Shown: positions 28,033 to 37,089, counted from the first letter of the stretch. The stretch: DNA of 52,809 nucleotides from JAAYJR01 sp964495655 (GCA_964495655.1 CAZBWK010000010.1:1-52809), one strand, 5' to 3'. Numbers and translations are program-made. The notes: generated by a model not told the origin, from the sequence alone.

Positions 28033-28404
28033 ATGTACTCAAAATACTATGATGAGGGATCACTTTGGAAAAAAATAATTCAATATTCCAAATCTGCCGG
28101 GACAACTGTGATTTATGCCGTTTTGCTTTTATACTATATAATGGCAGATAAACAGGTTACTCCTAAGACCAAGTTAATAATAACTGCAGCAATTGGTTAT
28201 TTTATCTTTCCTATGGATGCCATTTTAGACCTGACACCGGTAATTGGATATTCAGATGATCTGGGAGTACTTCTTTTTGCTTTATCCCAGGTATCGGCAA
28301 ACATAACTCCTGAAATAAAAAAGAAAGCAAGGCAAAAGCTGGGCGAATGGTTTGGAGAGATCAATGAAAATGAATTAAGAGAACTTGAAAAAAAGATCTA
28401 TTAA
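28033..28404 (+). CDS. YkvA / DUF1232 family membrane protein
   Basis: The 123-residue protein contains the DUF1232 signature YFIFPMDAILDLTPVIGYSDD, preceded by two hydrophobic stretches. The family is widespread and has no established function; members are short inner-membrane proteins. The gene stands alone between the ECF operon terminator and the TauE/SafE gene. Confidence 0.85.
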   Translation: MYSKYYDEGSLWKKIIQYSKSAGTTVIYAVLLLYYIMADKQVTPKTKLIITAAIGYFIFPMDAILDLTPVIGYSDDLGVLLFALSQVSANITPEIKKKARQKLGEWFGEINENELRELEKKIY

Positions 28405-28438
28405 TTACAGTATCCATTAAGAGCAGTGGATTTTAATT

Positions 28439-28446
28439 TATCTTTG
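28439..28446 (+). promoter_or_regulatory. candidate -7 promoter box (TATCTTTG)
   Basis: An exact TAnnTTTG match ends 17 bases before the start of the TauE/SafE gene. It is identical to the box before the lycopene cyclase gene. No -33 TTG is found at the right spacing. Confidence 0.42.
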
Positions 28447-28463
28447 GCGATTAATCCGGCACA

Positions 28464-29204
28464 ATGATTGATTTTACATATTTACAGTGGATATTGCTAT
28501 TTTTTTGTGCAATGCTGATCGGGATGTCCAAGGTCGGCGTACCCGGTGTTTCCCTTATTGTTGTTCCAACCCTCGCCATTATTTTCGGAGGGAAAGCATC
28601 TACCGGTGTCTTATTGCCTATCCTTATCATGGCTGACTGGTTTGGGGTAGGTTACTATCATCGTCATACCAGGTGGAGATACCTTATTAAACTTTTCCCA
28701 TGGGCTTTTGCAGGGATAGGCATTGCCCTCTGGGTTGGAAAAGTAATTAATGATGTCTGGTTCAAGAATATAATGGCTATCATGGTGTTTTTATGTATAG
28801 GATTGATGTTGTGGAAAGACCGGAAAAGAAACGCACAATTTTTTCCCAATACCTGGTGGTTTGCCGCATTAATGGGAATTTTAGGAGGCTTTGCCACAAT
28901 GATTGGGAATGTGGCGGGGCCAATTTTTGCTATATACCTCCTGGCAATGCACCTCCCTAAAAATAATTACATTGGAACAGGAGCCTGGTTTTTTCTTATC
29001 CTTAACCTGGTCAAATTTCCTTTACATATATTTGTGTGGAACACTATCGGATGGCAATCACTTAAACTTGACCTGATGCTGCTTCCGGGGATTGCAGCAG
29101 GAGCAGTTGTCGGTATCTGGCTTGTAAAGAAGATACCTGACAAAACCTATCGTACGTTTGTTATTATAGTCACAGCTCTATCGGCGTTGCTTTTATTGAT
29201 CTGA
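28464..29204 (+). CDS. TauE/SafE family anion exporter
   Basis: The 246-residue integral membrane protein has about eight helices in two homologous halves. Family motifs are GMSKVGVPGVSLIVVP in the first half and GGFATMIGNVAGPIFAIYLL in the second. Members export sulfite, sulfoacetate or other small organosulfur anions. The cysteate-synthase-like gene at the left edge makes a sulfonate link tempting, but the two are 27 kb apart and no direct evidence supports it. Confidence 0.87.
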   Translation: MIDFTYLQWILLFFCAMLIGMSKVGVPGVSLIVVPTLAIIFGGKASTGVLLPILIMADWFGVGYYHRHTRWRYLIKLFPWAFAGIGIALWVGKVINDVWFKNIMAIMVFLCIGLMLWKDRKRNAQFFPNTWWFAALMGILGGFATMIGNVAGPIFAIYLLAMHLPKNNYIGTGAWFFLILNLVKFPLHIFVWNTIGWQSLKLDLMLLPGIAAGAVVGIWLVKKIPDKTYRTFVIIVTALSALLLLI

Positions 29205-29274
29205 TGGAGTTCTGTTGAACTGAATTTTGTAATACATTATATTGAAAGGAATACAGAGAAATTAATTTTTCAGG

Positions 29275-29991
29275 ATGATGGAACCTTTAACCAATTATTT
29301 TAAAGACAGGCAGATTAGTAATATTTTAGATGTAGGAACGGGTAAAGGGGGGTTTATACCAGTGTTACAACAGGCTTTCCCGGATGCACAGATAACCGGG
29401 GTTGATACTGACTGTCAGTCACTCGAAATTGCGAGGCAGGAATTTCCACAATTTATTTTTAAGGAGATGCAGGCAGAAAAGCTCTTGTTTGGTGATAATA
29501 CTTTTGATATTGTCTCGATTTCAATGGCCCTTCATCACCTTCCCAAAGTTAAAAGAGGCTTGACAGAGATGAAGAGGGTCGTTAAGGAAGAGGGCTGGAT
29601 CATCATTAACGAAATGATCAGCAACCGGTTAAATAGTGCACAGGAAGTTCATAAAATGTATCATCATTTTAGAAGCCGGATTGATCGTATGATAGGTTCT
29701 TATCACAGGAAAAGTTTCACAAAAGAGGCGATTTTGCAATTGCTGAAGGAAGCAGATATTAATATTCAGTTCTTTTTTGAGCATAAAAAGAGGATCAATC
29801 TGGTTGAAGATATTTCCGAACTGGAGAAAAAGGTGTGCAGGATGCAGGAAATGCTGGAGTTGATAAAGGGCAGAAAGGAGTATGAGCTTATGAAGCCGGA
29901 AATTGAAAAATTCAGAGATAGTGCACTTAAATATGGATTTCAGCCGGCGACCAACCTTGTGGTTGTCGGGAGGAAGAGAAGGCTTGTCTGA
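29275..29991 (+). CDS. class I SAM-dependent methyltransferase
   Basis: The 238-residue protein has a Rossmann methyltransferase core. Motif I is DVGTGKGG (residues 19-26), the motif II acid lies in GVDTDCQSLEIA, and motif IV is FDIVSISMALHHL. The C-terminal third is helical and charged. The substrate is unknown. Two adjacent ATG codons could start it, and neither has a clear ribosome site. It ends 19 bases from the convergent atpG. Confidence 0.85.
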   Translation: MMEPLTNYFKDRQISNILDVGTGKGGFIPVLQQAFPDAQITGVDTDCQSLEIARQEFPQFIFKEMQAEKLLFGDNTFDIVSISMALHHLPKVKRGLTEMKRVVKEEGWIIINEMISNRLNSAQEVHKMYHHFRSRIDRMIGSYHRKSFTKEAILQLLKEADINIQFFFEHKKRINLVEDISELEKKVCRMQEMLELIKGRKEYELMKPEIEKFRDSALKYGFQPATNLVVVGRKRRLV

Positions 29992-30010
29992 TTTTTTTCA
30001 ATTGTAATTT

Positions 30011-30892
30011 TTACGCTTTATTTAAGGCTTCTGCTCCACTTACTATCTCAAGAATTTCGTTGGTAATAGTAGTCTGGCGTACTTTATTATACTGAAGCAT
30101 TAGGTCTTTGAGCAACTCTGTAGCATTGTCAGTTGCCTGATGCATTGCGGTCATTCGGGCGCCCTGTTCGGCAGCATTTGAATCCAGGAGCGCTTTGTAA
30201 AACTGCATTTTGAGGGTCCTGGGAATTAATTCTTCAACTATATGTTTTCTGGAGGGTTCATAAATAAAGTTATAGTATGTACCTGATCCTTTTTCATCAT
30301 CAATTTTCAAGGGAAGAAACTGTTCGGTAACGTTCATCTGAACGGCAGCGTTTTTAAACTGGTTATATATTAATTCAACGCGGTCGTATTTTCCATCACT
30401 GAAATTCTGCATTATTTCGTTTGCCAGAGCATAAGCATCATCACAATCGAGGTTATCTAAAAGTTCATTACAGGATTTGGCCACATTCATGTTGCGTATC
30501 CTGAGTTGTCTTTCCCCCATTTTCCCGATGCAAAGAAACTCCAGATCCCCCAATTGATATTGCATATTATATTTCATCCGCACCCTTTCAACAGCATGTT
30601 TGGCAATGTTGAGGTTAAACCCGCCACAAAGTCCGCGATTTGATGAGATAAGTATTATCAATATTTTTTCAGGCTCTCTCGTACAGGCATAAATTGAATC
30701 TTTATTTTCCTTCATATCTGTGCTTAAGGCTAAAGTAATCTGATACATTTTATCTGCATAAGGCCTGATTTTCATTATAGCGTCCTGTGCTTTTTTCAGC
30801 TTCGAAGCTGAGACCATTTTCATTGCACTGGTAACCTGCCGTGTAGTTTTTACTGAAGCAATTCTGGTTCTTATTTCTTTTAAACCCGACAT
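30011..30892 (-). CDS. atpG: F-type ATP synthase gamma subunit
   Basis: The 293-residue central shaft of F1 couples proton flow to catalysis. The N-terminus (GLKEIRTRIASVKTTRQVTSAMKMVSASK) and the C-terminal helix (ATELLKDLMLQYNKVRQTTITNEILEIVSGAEAL, given here in part) are the conserved coiled-coil strands. It is the last gene of the reverse-strand ATP synthase operon and lies 12 bases after atpA. Confidence 0.97.
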   Translation of the reverse strand: MSGLKEIRTRIASVKTTRQVTSAMKMVSASKLKKAQDAIMKIRPYADKMYQITLALSTDMKENKDSIYACTREPEKILIILISSNRGLCGGFNLNIAKHAVERVRMKYNMQYQLGDLEFLCIGKMGERQLRIRNMNVAKSCNELLDNLDCDDAYALANEIMQNFSDGKYDRVELIYNQFKNAAVQMNVTEQFLPLKIDDEKGSGTYYNFIYEPSRKHIVEELIPRTLKMQFYKALLDSNAAEQGARMTAMHQATDNATELLKDLMLQYNKVRQTTITNEILEIVSGAEALNKA

Positions 30893-30904
30893 AAGTAGAA
30901 AATT

Positions 30905-32485
30905 TTAATTAATATATTTTGCAACAATTATGCCGGCAGCTTTAATGATTGCATTCTCTTCCTGCCCGGTTAATATCCCTTCCCTTAATGAGTTTAATAT
31001 ATCTTTGTACTCCAATTCCATCAGTCTGATAAAGTCTTTTTCAAACTCTTTAATTTTAATAAGAGGTACAGCTCTTAATAATTCTTTAACACCACAATAG
31101 ATAATGGCAACCTGGTGTTCAATTTTCATTGGGGAGTATTGCTCCTGTTTAAGTAATTCCATGTTTTTCCGGCCTTTGTCGAGGATTCTCATAGTAGCCT
31201 GATCGAGCTCTGATCCGAATTTGGAAAAGGCTTCCAGTTCACGATACTGAGCCTGGTCAAGCTTTAATGTTCCGGCAATTTTTTTCATTGATTTTATCTG
31301 GGCATTTCCACCAACACGTGATACCGAAATACCCACATTGATAGCAGGTCTGAAACCTGCATTGAACAGGTTAGATTCAAGAAAGATCTGTCCGTCGGTA
31401 ATAGAAATAACATTCGTGGGGATATATGCAGAAACATCACCTGCCTGAGTTTCTATTATGGGGAGAGCCGTAAGAGACCCGCCTCCCTTAACTTTATTTT
31501 TCAATCCTTCAGGGAGGTCATTCATTTGAGCGGCAATTTCATCTGATTCAATTATTTTTGCTGCTCTTTCCAATAACCTTGAATGGAGGTAAAATACGTC
31601 ACCGGGATAAGCTTCACGTCCGGGAGGTCTTCTCAGCAAGAGGGAAACTTCGCGGTAAGAGACAGCTTGTTTCGACAGGTCATCTAAAATTATTAGTGCA
31701 TCCCTTCCTGTATCCCGGAAAAATTCCCCGATTGCCATGCCTGCATAGGGAGCATAAAACTGCAGAGCAGCAGGGTCAGACGCCGTAGATGAAATGATAA
31801 CCGTATAGTCCATTGCTCCGAATTTATTAAGGGTTGAAGCAATATTAGCCACAGTTGATCCTTTTTGACCTATTGCAACATAGATACAATAAACCGGTTC
31901 TCCATTATCATAATTCTCCCGTTGGTTTATAATAGTATCAATAGCAATTGCGGTTTTCCCTGTCTGTCTGTCGCCAATTATAAGTTCACGCTGTCCCCTT
32001 CCTACCGGTATCATTGCATCAATAGCTTTTAATCCGGTTTGCAGAGGTTGTTTGACTGGTTGACGGAAAATTACTCCGGGGGCTTTCCTTTCAAGGGGTA
32101 ATTCTATCAGGTCTCCTTTAAGCGGCCCTTTCCCGTCGAGAGGATCTCCGATAGTATTTATAACCCTGCCCAACAGGGCGTCACCTGCCATTATTGAAGC
32201 TATGCGGCTCATTCTTTTTACTGTATCACCCTCCCTGACCTGTTCAGAAGGTCCTAACAGCACTGCACCTACATTATCCTGTTCAAGGTTTAGCACAATT
32301 CCTTTTATCCCGCTTTCAAATTCTATCATCTCATTTGATTCAACATTTGAAAGTCCGTAAATGCGTGCAATTCCATCTCCTACCTGTAATACAGTTCCTA
32401 CTTCCTCCAGCTCGGCTTCTGATTTAAAATTTTTAAGCTGTTGCTTTAAAATTTCAGAAATTTCAGCAGGATTAATATTTATCAT
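30905..32485 (-). CDS. atpA: F-type ATP synthase alpha subunit
   Basis: The 526-residue non-catalytic nucleotide-binding F1 subunit has the Walker A GDRQTGKT at residues 171-178, the alpha signature SRVGGNAQ in the C-terminal half and the ALIILDDLSKQA Walker B. Length and domain order (beta barrel, nucleotide domain, helical domain) are normal. The 36-base gap to atpH holds no terminator. Confidence 0.98.
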   Translation of the reverse strand: MININPAEISEILKQQLKNFKSEAELEEVGTVLQVGDGIARIYGLSNVESNEMIEFESGIKGIVLNLEQDNVGAVLLGPSEQVREGDTVKRMSRIASIMAGDALLGRVINTIGDPLDGKGPLKGDLIELPLERKAPGVIFRQPVKQPLQTGLKAIDAMIPVGRGQRELIIGDRQTGKTAIAIDTIINQRENYDNGEPVYCIYVAIGQKGSTVANIASTLNKFGAMDYTVIISSTASDPAALQFYAPYAGMAIGEFFRDTGRDALIILDDLSKQAVSYREVSLLLRRPPGREAYPGDVFYLHSRLLERAAKIIESDEIAAQMNDLPEGLKNKVKGGGSLTALPIIETQAGDVSAYIPTNVISITDGQIFLESNLFNAGFRPAINVGISVSRVGGNAQIKSMKKIAGTLKLDQAQYRELEAFSKFGSELDQATMRILDKGRKNMELLKQEQYSPMKIEHQVAIIYCGVKELLRAVPLIKIKEFEKDFIRLMELEYKDILNSLREGILTGQEENAIIKAAGIIVAKYIN

Positions 32486-32521
32486 CTTCTTTAAATTTTA
32501 CTTTCTTTTTAATGTGTTTAA

Positions 32522-33061
32522 TTAATGTGACAGCAGCTCCTTTTTTATCTTTTTTAACTGGGTGGCTATACTTGCATCATATTGTTTATCATCAATTCGA
32601 AGGATCATTCCGCCAAGGATTTGGGAATTTATTTTACCGGCAATTTCAACTTTCCCTCCTAACTCTTTTTCGAGTATTTTAGTCATATTACCAAGAGATG
32701 CTTCATCAATTTCTGAAGCAGTTGTCAGAATTACAGTTTTTATACCTTGCGCCTTTTTTATTAATGACAATATATTTCTGCATATTGCAGGAATAAAAAT
32801 TTCCCTTTTGTTTTGAATAACTAATTTGAGAAAATCGAGGGTTAATCCATCAATTTTTTCCTGAAATATCAATGAAATAAGGTGTATTTTTTGAGAAGCT
32901 TGAACAACCGGATTTTTCAGGAGTTGGATAAATTCGGGCGATTTACTGCATACATTTGCTATCAGTTCTACATCGTTTTTGATTACCGACAGTATTCCCA
33001 TCTCCTCAGACACTGCAAAAAGTGCCCTGGCATATCTTACTGTAATAGAACTCTCATCCAT
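32522..33061 (-). CDS. atpH: F-type ATP synthase delta subunit
   Basis: The 179-residue peripheral-stalk subunit joins F1 to the b dimer. The N-terminal domain begins ITVRYARALFAVSEE, and the C-terminal segment LGGMILRIDDKQYDASI is typical. The ATG at 33061, four bases after the atpF stop, is preferred over an in-frame TTG at 33088 that would overlap atpF. Confidence 0.93.
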   Translation of the reverse strand: MDESSITVRYARALFAVSEEMGILSVIKNDVELIANVCSKSPEFIQLLKNPVVQASQKIHLISLIFQEKIDGLTLDFLKLVIQNKREIFIPAICRNILSLIKKAQGIKTVILTTASEIDEASLGNMTKILEKELGGKVEIAGKINSQILGGMILRIDDKQYDASIATQLKKIKKELLSH

Positions 33062-33065
33062 GTTA

Positions 33066-33560
33066 TCAATTGAGTTTAATTTCGTCAATTAACCTATTGA
33101 TCAATTCCTGTTGTTCCTTATCTTTAGCCATATTCTGTTTAATAATTTTTTCGGCTATCATAAGGGATATCTCTGTAACCTGCTGTTTCATCTCTTTAAC
33201 CACCTTTTCTTTCTCATTTTCAATCTGTTGTCTGGCGCTTTCAATACTTTTTTGAGTCTCAACGGCAGCTTTTTCTTTTGCTTCAGCAATAATTTTTTCC
33301 TTTAGTTCAAGGGTTTCATTGAGGATAGCCTCTTTTTGTTTAAGTCCTTCATCAACTATTCTTTTATTTCCGGCCTTCAATTCATCTACTTCGTGCCGTG
33401 CTTCCGCTGCAGCGGTTAATGCATTATCTATATATTGCTCTCTCTCATTCAATGCATTCAGAATAGGCTTCCATGCAAATTTCCGAAGGATCAATACTAC
33501 CAATCCGAAAACGATCAACATCCAGAAAATCGTACCGGCATTCGGTGTTACCAATTCCAT
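33066..33560 (-). CDS. atpF: F-type ATP synthase b subunit
   Basis: The 164-residue stator subunit has one N-terminal transmembrane helix (about 9-26, IFWMLIVFGLVVLILRKF) with WKPIL directly after it, as in b subunits. A long charged coiled coil runs to the C-terminus and dimerises. The 109-base gap to atpE is larger than others in the operon and contains no hairpin that I can see. Confidence 0.95.
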   Translation of the reverse strand: MELVTPNAGTIFWMLIVFGLVVLILRKFAWKPILNALNEREQYIDNALTAAAEARHEVDELKAGNKRIVDEGLKQKEAILNETLELKEKIIAEAKEKAAVETQKSIESARQQIENEKEKVVKEMKQQVTEISLMIAEKIIKQNMAKDKEQQELINRLIDEIKLN

Positions 33561-33669
33561 AGTGCAACCAGTTTAAAATTTATAAATTTTTCAATAGGTT
33601 TTGGTTCAAATTCATCAATGATGTATTAAAGAGCCCGGGCAATCCCCGGGTCCTTTTGCAATAAGCCTG

Positions 33670-33936
33670 TTACAGGAATAATACTAGCGCACAGGTTATA
33701 ACAGCAAAAAATGAAACTCCCTCAATCAGGGCTGCTGCAACAATCATATTTGCGCGGATATCACCGCTTGCTTCAGGTTGCCGAGCAATTGCTTCCATTG
33801 CACTAACACCTATGCGGCTGATTGCGATTGCAGCGCCAATAGCTGTAAGTGCAGCGCAGAAGACGGCTCCCACCTGACTTATAGGGCTTACCGTTTCGGT
33901 TGCCTGTAACAATACACTTAAAATAGCTGATAACAT
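33670..33936 (-). CDS. atpE: F-type ATP synthase c subunit
   Basis: The 88-residue hairpin of two membrane helices forms the rotor ring. The polar loop is ARQPEA and the ion-binding carboxylate is E72 in AALIEGVSF. The residue after the glutamate is glycine rather than Ser or Thr, and no Na+-type Q/ES ligand set is seen, so proton coupling is likely. Confidence 0.96.
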   Translation of the reverse strand: MLSAILSVLLQATETVSPISQVGAVFCAALTAIGAAIAISRIGVSAMEAIARQPEASGDIRANMIVAAALIEGVSFFAVITCALVLFL

Positions 33937-33960
33937 AGCAATTAATTTTAAAAATGAATA

Positions 33961-35076
33961 TTAATGGTTTTCTGCTGAGGCCATTCCAAAATAGATTGCC
34001 GACAACAGTGTAAAAACGTATGCCTGAATAAATGATACCAGTACATCCAGCAGCATAATAAACACTGAGAATGCAACTGCAACCGGACTGACTCCGAAGC
34101 CGGCTGCAGGTCCCATGATACTTCCAAAAATAAAAATTAAACTTATAAATACAGCAACAATAAGATGACCTGCAAGCATATTGGCAAATAACCTGATCAT
34201 CAGCACAAAAGGCTTGGTTATCATGCCTATGATTTCCAAAAAGGGCATCAATGGAACAGGAAGCTTTAAAAACAATGGAACATCCGGATTGATAATTTCT
34301 TTCCAGTAATGCCTGTTCCCCCGTATGTTAGTGACAAAAAATGTAAAGAGGGCGAATACCATAGTAACTGCAATATTGCCTGTAACATTGGCCCCAAACG
34401 GAAAAACCGGGATGAGCCCAAGCAGGTTATTCAGCAGTATAAAGAAGAACAGTGTAAGAAGGGGAGGCATAAATTTTTTATACTTATCTTCACCGATAGA
34501 CGGTATTGCTATCTGGTCACGTACGAATATTATTACCGGCTCTACCAGGTTTTGAATGCCTGTGGGAGCCCTTCCTGAATTTTCTCTTGCTTTTTGAGCT
34601 GTAAATGTTAAAAAGATAATCAAAAATAAAGCTGCAATCATTGCACCGGCTACTGTTTTAGTCAGGGAAAAATCAAGAGGCCTTCCTGCTTCATTTCCGT
34701 TTTGATCCAATTCCACTATTCTCCCATTATTCTTTTTACTGTGTGATATTTTAAATCCTTTATAACTGTCATGTGCATGATTGAATTTGGAGGACATAAA
34801 AATGTGAAATTTTTGTCCGTCGTGAAGTTCGGGATTTTTACTGTAAAGTATCACAGGCAGGTGGACACAGATGTGTTTGCCGCCAAATGAGACAATATGC
34901 CAGTCGTATGAATCAATAACATGGTCAATGATATATTTTCCGGCATTGAATTTTTCTGTTTCGTGTTGTTCTTCTTTTGTAGTATTTTGATTTCCGCTAT
35001 CAGTCTGGGCTGCTGACGTAAAGACAAATACAGCCATCAGGGAATACAAAAACAACCTTTTGAACAATATCGGCAT
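33961..35076 (-). CDS. atpB: F-type ATP synthase a subunit with signal peptide and extra N-terminal domain
   Basis: The 371-residue protein is about 100 residues longer than the E. coli subunit. It opens with a signal-peptide-like helix (to about residue 23, FTSAAQ) and a polar periplasmic domain of about 120 residues, then the membrane half. The essential arginine lies in VLMIRLFANMLAGH, facing the c ring. This signal-bearing form is characteristic of Bacteroidota. atpE follows 24 bases downstream. Confidence 0.95.
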   Translation of the reverse strand: MPILFKRLFLYSLMAVFVFTSAAQTDSGNQNTTKEEQHETEKFNAGKYIIDHVIDSYDWHIVSFGGKHICVHLPVILYSKNPELHDGQKFHIFMSSKFNHAHDSYKGFKISHSKKNNGRIVELDQNGNEAGRPLDFSLTKTVAGAMIAALFLIIFLTFTAQKARENSGRAPTGIQNLVEPVIIFVRDQIAIPSIGEDKYKKFMPPLLTLFFFILLNNLLGLIPVFPFGANVTGNIAVTMVFALFTFFVTNIRGNRHYWKEIINPDVPLFLKLPVPLMPFLEIIGMITKPFVLMIRLFANMLAGHLIVAVFISLIFIFGSIMGPAAGFGVSPVAVAFSVFIMLLDVLVSFIQAYVFTLLSAIYFGMASAENH

Positions 35077-35199
35077 AATAATCTCAATTTTAAAAAGCCT
35101 TACAAAATTAACAGATTTTTCTATGTGGATATATTTATTGGAAATTTAATTCAAGCATGAACTTTTTGTTAATCCCTGGCTAAGGATTACAATAGAGAA

Positions 35200-35601
35200 T
35201 TACTCATTTTCATTATTTTTTCTTTTTTTGATCATGACTGACAGACTAGTTACTTCCAAAGATGTAAAGGTAATATATATAATAACCAGGCAGACCACAA
35301 AAACAGCAGCATTATCAGAGTCGTGGGCAAGGTATATCACTGCAAACAGGGAATAACAGGCAAGACGGATAAGAGATACGACCATACTAGTACGGGTAAA
35401 ACGGTTCATATTATCCTTTATCAGGTTGGTTTGCCATGCATGGGTAGAGATTGTTACCAGGGAGAAGAATGCCAGCATCCATGGTAAAATGGGAAGGTAT
35501 TTTCCGGGTGTAAAAAAAGTAAAAATTATCCATGCAAAAAAGCACAAAAAAATAATTGCGAAAGAAATTTTTTTAAGAAAATTTGAAAAATACAGATTCA
35601 T
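35200..35601 (-). CDS. four-helix membrane protein of the ATP synthase operon
   Basis: The 133-residue protein has four predicted membrane helices, a basic N-terminus and a charged tail (IKKRKNNENE). I see no conserved motif. Its start overlaps the atpZ stop (ATGA) and atpB follows 123 bases later, so it is part of the operon at the position where UncI/AtpI-like assembly factors are found in other bacteria. It may help c-ring assembly; that is inference from place and topology. Confidence 0.75.
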   Translation of the reverse strand: MNLYFSNFLKKISFAIIFLCFFAWIIFTFFTPGKYLPILPWMLAFFSLVTISTHAWQTNLIKDNMNRFTRTSMVVSLIRLACYSLFAVIYLAHDSDNAAVFVVCLVIIYITFTSLEVTSLSVMIKKRKNNENE

Positions 35602-35819
35602 TTTTTCAGAAGGTTGCGGGTTGCATAAAAAATTGATCCGATTACCGAAAGTATCATGAATACTAAGGTAAAACCTTTAAATTCGTTACCCATCCACTGG
35701 TCTGTTTTATATCCCAAAAAAGTCCCTGCAGCTATGATTGCCATCATTTCAAAGCCCAGGTTGGAGTAGCGTATAAATTCGTCAAACTTTTTTTTGTTCT
35801 TCTGCTGTTTGTTTTTCAT
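35598..35819 (-). CDS. AtpZ/AtpI-family ATP synthase accessory protein
   Basis: This 73-residue protein has a lysine-rich start and two membrane helices joined by GTFLGYKTDQWMGN. That is the GxxxGxxxDxxxG signature of the AtpI/AtpZ family implicated in Mg2+ or Ca2+ handling and rotor assembly. The ATG at 35819 is used; a longer frame would run far into the bactofilin gene. Even so, its first 38 bases overlap the end of the bactofilin gene in another frame. Confidence 0.82.
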   Translation of the reverse strand: MKNKQQKNKKKFDEFIRYSNLGFEMMAIIAAGTFLGYKTDQWMGNEFKGFTLVFMILSVIGSIFYATRNLLKK

Positions 35820-36186
35820 GCTTATTATCAGAACTCCCCATAGAACAGGTACCTGTAAACACAGATCCCGGTTCGACGGATAGTTTGCCGGCAATTATTT
35901 CTCCATATATTTTTGCTGAAGCCTTCATTGTAAGCAATTCAGCCACTTTTATTTTGCCTTTAACATATCCTGAAACCTCAATATTATTACAATTAACTTC
36001 ACCTTCAAGCCTCCCTTTAGGTCCGATAACCAACCGTCCCCTGGCATCAATATTACCGTTCAGTTCGCCATCTATTCTTACATCCCCCTGGGCAATAATC
36101 TCTCCTTTGATTGATGTGGTTTCACTAATAATATTAATAGTTTGGCCCTGGATTTCCCCTGAAGGTTTTGTTAATTGCTTTGCCAT
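35782..36186 (-). CDS. bactofilin (polymer-forming cytoskeletal protein)
   Basis: The 134-residue protein has a right-handed beta-helix core of short repeats (INIISETTSIKGEI, DVRIDGELNGNID, RLEGEVNCNNIEV, KIYGEIIAGKLSV) between short disordered ends, the bactofilin pattern. Bactofilins polymerise without nucleotide and often organise peptidoglycan enzymes or cell shape. It heads the ATP synthase gene block and overlaps atpZ by 38 bases. Confidence 0.9.
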   Translation of the reverse strand: MAKQLTKPSGEIQGQTINIISETTSIKGEIIAQGDVRIDGELNGNIDARGRLVIGPKGRLEGEVNCNNIEVSGYVKGKIKVAELLTMKASAKIYGEIIAGKLSVEPGSVFTGTCSMGSSDNKHEKQTAEEQKKV

Positions 36187-36272
36187 AACTGTTATAATTT
36201 AAATAGTTTTAATATTATCTGTATCTAAAACCAAAAAATTAGTATTTAATTGCTGAAAATACGAATTTTTCA

Positions 36273-36294
36273 TGCATAATTCAAAGATTATGCA
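36273..36294. other. small palindrome upstream of the bactofilin gene
   Basis: An eight-bp inverted repeat, TGCATAAT / ATTATGCA, with a six-base spacer sits between rpmF and the bactofilin start. It is too AT-rich for a terminator and may be an operator. Confidence 0.3.
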
Positions 36295-36320
36295 ATTTTT
36301 CGGGTATTATTCTTCTATAC

Positions 36321-36347
36321 AAAAAAAAACCAGGATTAACCTGGTTT
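36321..36347 (-). terminator. intrinsic terminator of rpmF
   Basis: An eight-bp stem (36327-36334 with 36340-36347) with a five-base loop is followed on the reverse strand by a run of T. It overlaps the rpmF stop codon and separates yceD-rpmF from the ATP synthase block. Confidence 0.8.
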
Positions 36348-36531
36348 ATACTGCAATTTCTTTTTCAATCACCTGCCTGCCTCTGTAGTATCCGCATTCG
36401 GGGCATATATTATGGTATTTCACTGTTGCCCCGCAGTTGGAACAGTTCGCAAGCGTCGGGAGTGCCGCCTTATAATGATTGCGTCTTTTATCCCTTCTTG
36501 ATTTTGATGTTCTGCTCTTAGGATGTGCCAT
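36346..36531 (-). CDS. rpmF: 50S ribosomal protein L32
   Basis: The 61-residue zinc-ribbon ribosomal protein has the N-terminus MAHPKSRTSKSRRDKRRNH and the CSNC/CPEC ribbon (two CxxC pairs). It lies 12 bases after yceD, the conserved order in bacteria. All four cysteines are present, so this is the zinc-binding form. Confidence 0.97.
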   Translation of the reverse strand: MAHPKSRTSKSRRDKRRNHYKAALPTLANCSNCGATVKYHNICPECGYYRGRQVIEKEIAV

Positions 36532-36543
36532 CGTATTATAATT

Positions 36544-37071
36544 TTAATTTTTAATTTTTTTTAAAGCTTCCCAGCGTGGGTCTATTTCTAAATGAGCCTG
36601 GCCTTGCTGACTGTATTGGTTAATTTTATCAATCATTTCTGTATTACAGCCACATTTCCCGTTTTTTTCGACAGGGTGTACATGTTTCAACGGAATACTG
36701 ACGATTATGAATTCAAAGATTAACTGAGCCAGGTTAAGTTTGTGTTCACCTGGCAATACCCACAAAACTTCATCATCGCCGTTAAAATCGGTTTCGCCAA
36801 ACTTCACAAATATTTCATCTTTATGAACCACCGGCTGCCGGTAAATCTCAAGACACCGGTCGCAGGTAAGTTCAACCCATCCTTTTACGGTAAATGACAG
36901 TTTTAAAAAGGTACTGCGTTTTTCAAGTATGACTTTGACCTCTAAGCAGCCAACACTTACCATACCCTGTTCAAAATGATCAAAGAACTTATCTTCTATA
37001 TTGTATCCGAACTCGTGAAAGCCTTCTTTCAGTCCCTTAAACACTAGATCATATTGAGTCATTAAGCCCAT
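36544..37071 (-). CDS. YceD/DUF177 family protein
   Basis: The 175-residue DUF177 protein has the signature LTCDRCLEIYRQPV and a C-terminal DPRWEALKKI that ends most members. The family, whose genes accompany rpmF, affects 23S rRNA processing in other organisms. Two further cysteines (CGCN) follow the HP-EKNGK region. The ATG at 37071 fits a promoter box just upstream; ATG 37062 is the alternative and an in-frame TTG at 37092 is unlikely. Confidence 0.88.
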   Translation of the reverse strand: MGLMTQYDLVFKGLKEGFHEFGYNIEDKFFDHFEQGMVSVGCLEVKVILEKRSTFLKLSFTVKGWVELTCDRCLEIYRQPVVHKDEIFVKFGETDFNGDDEVLWVLPGEHKLNLAQLIFEFIIVSIPLKHVHPVEKNGKCGCNTEMIDKINQYSQQGQAHLEIDPRWEALKKIKN

Positions 37072-37089
37072 GGTTCGAAAAAAGTGATG

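Noticed and set aside
33062..33088. TTG start for atpH overlapping atpF
   Set aside because: ATG 33061 starts directly before the conserved TVRYARALF segment and avoids the overlap.
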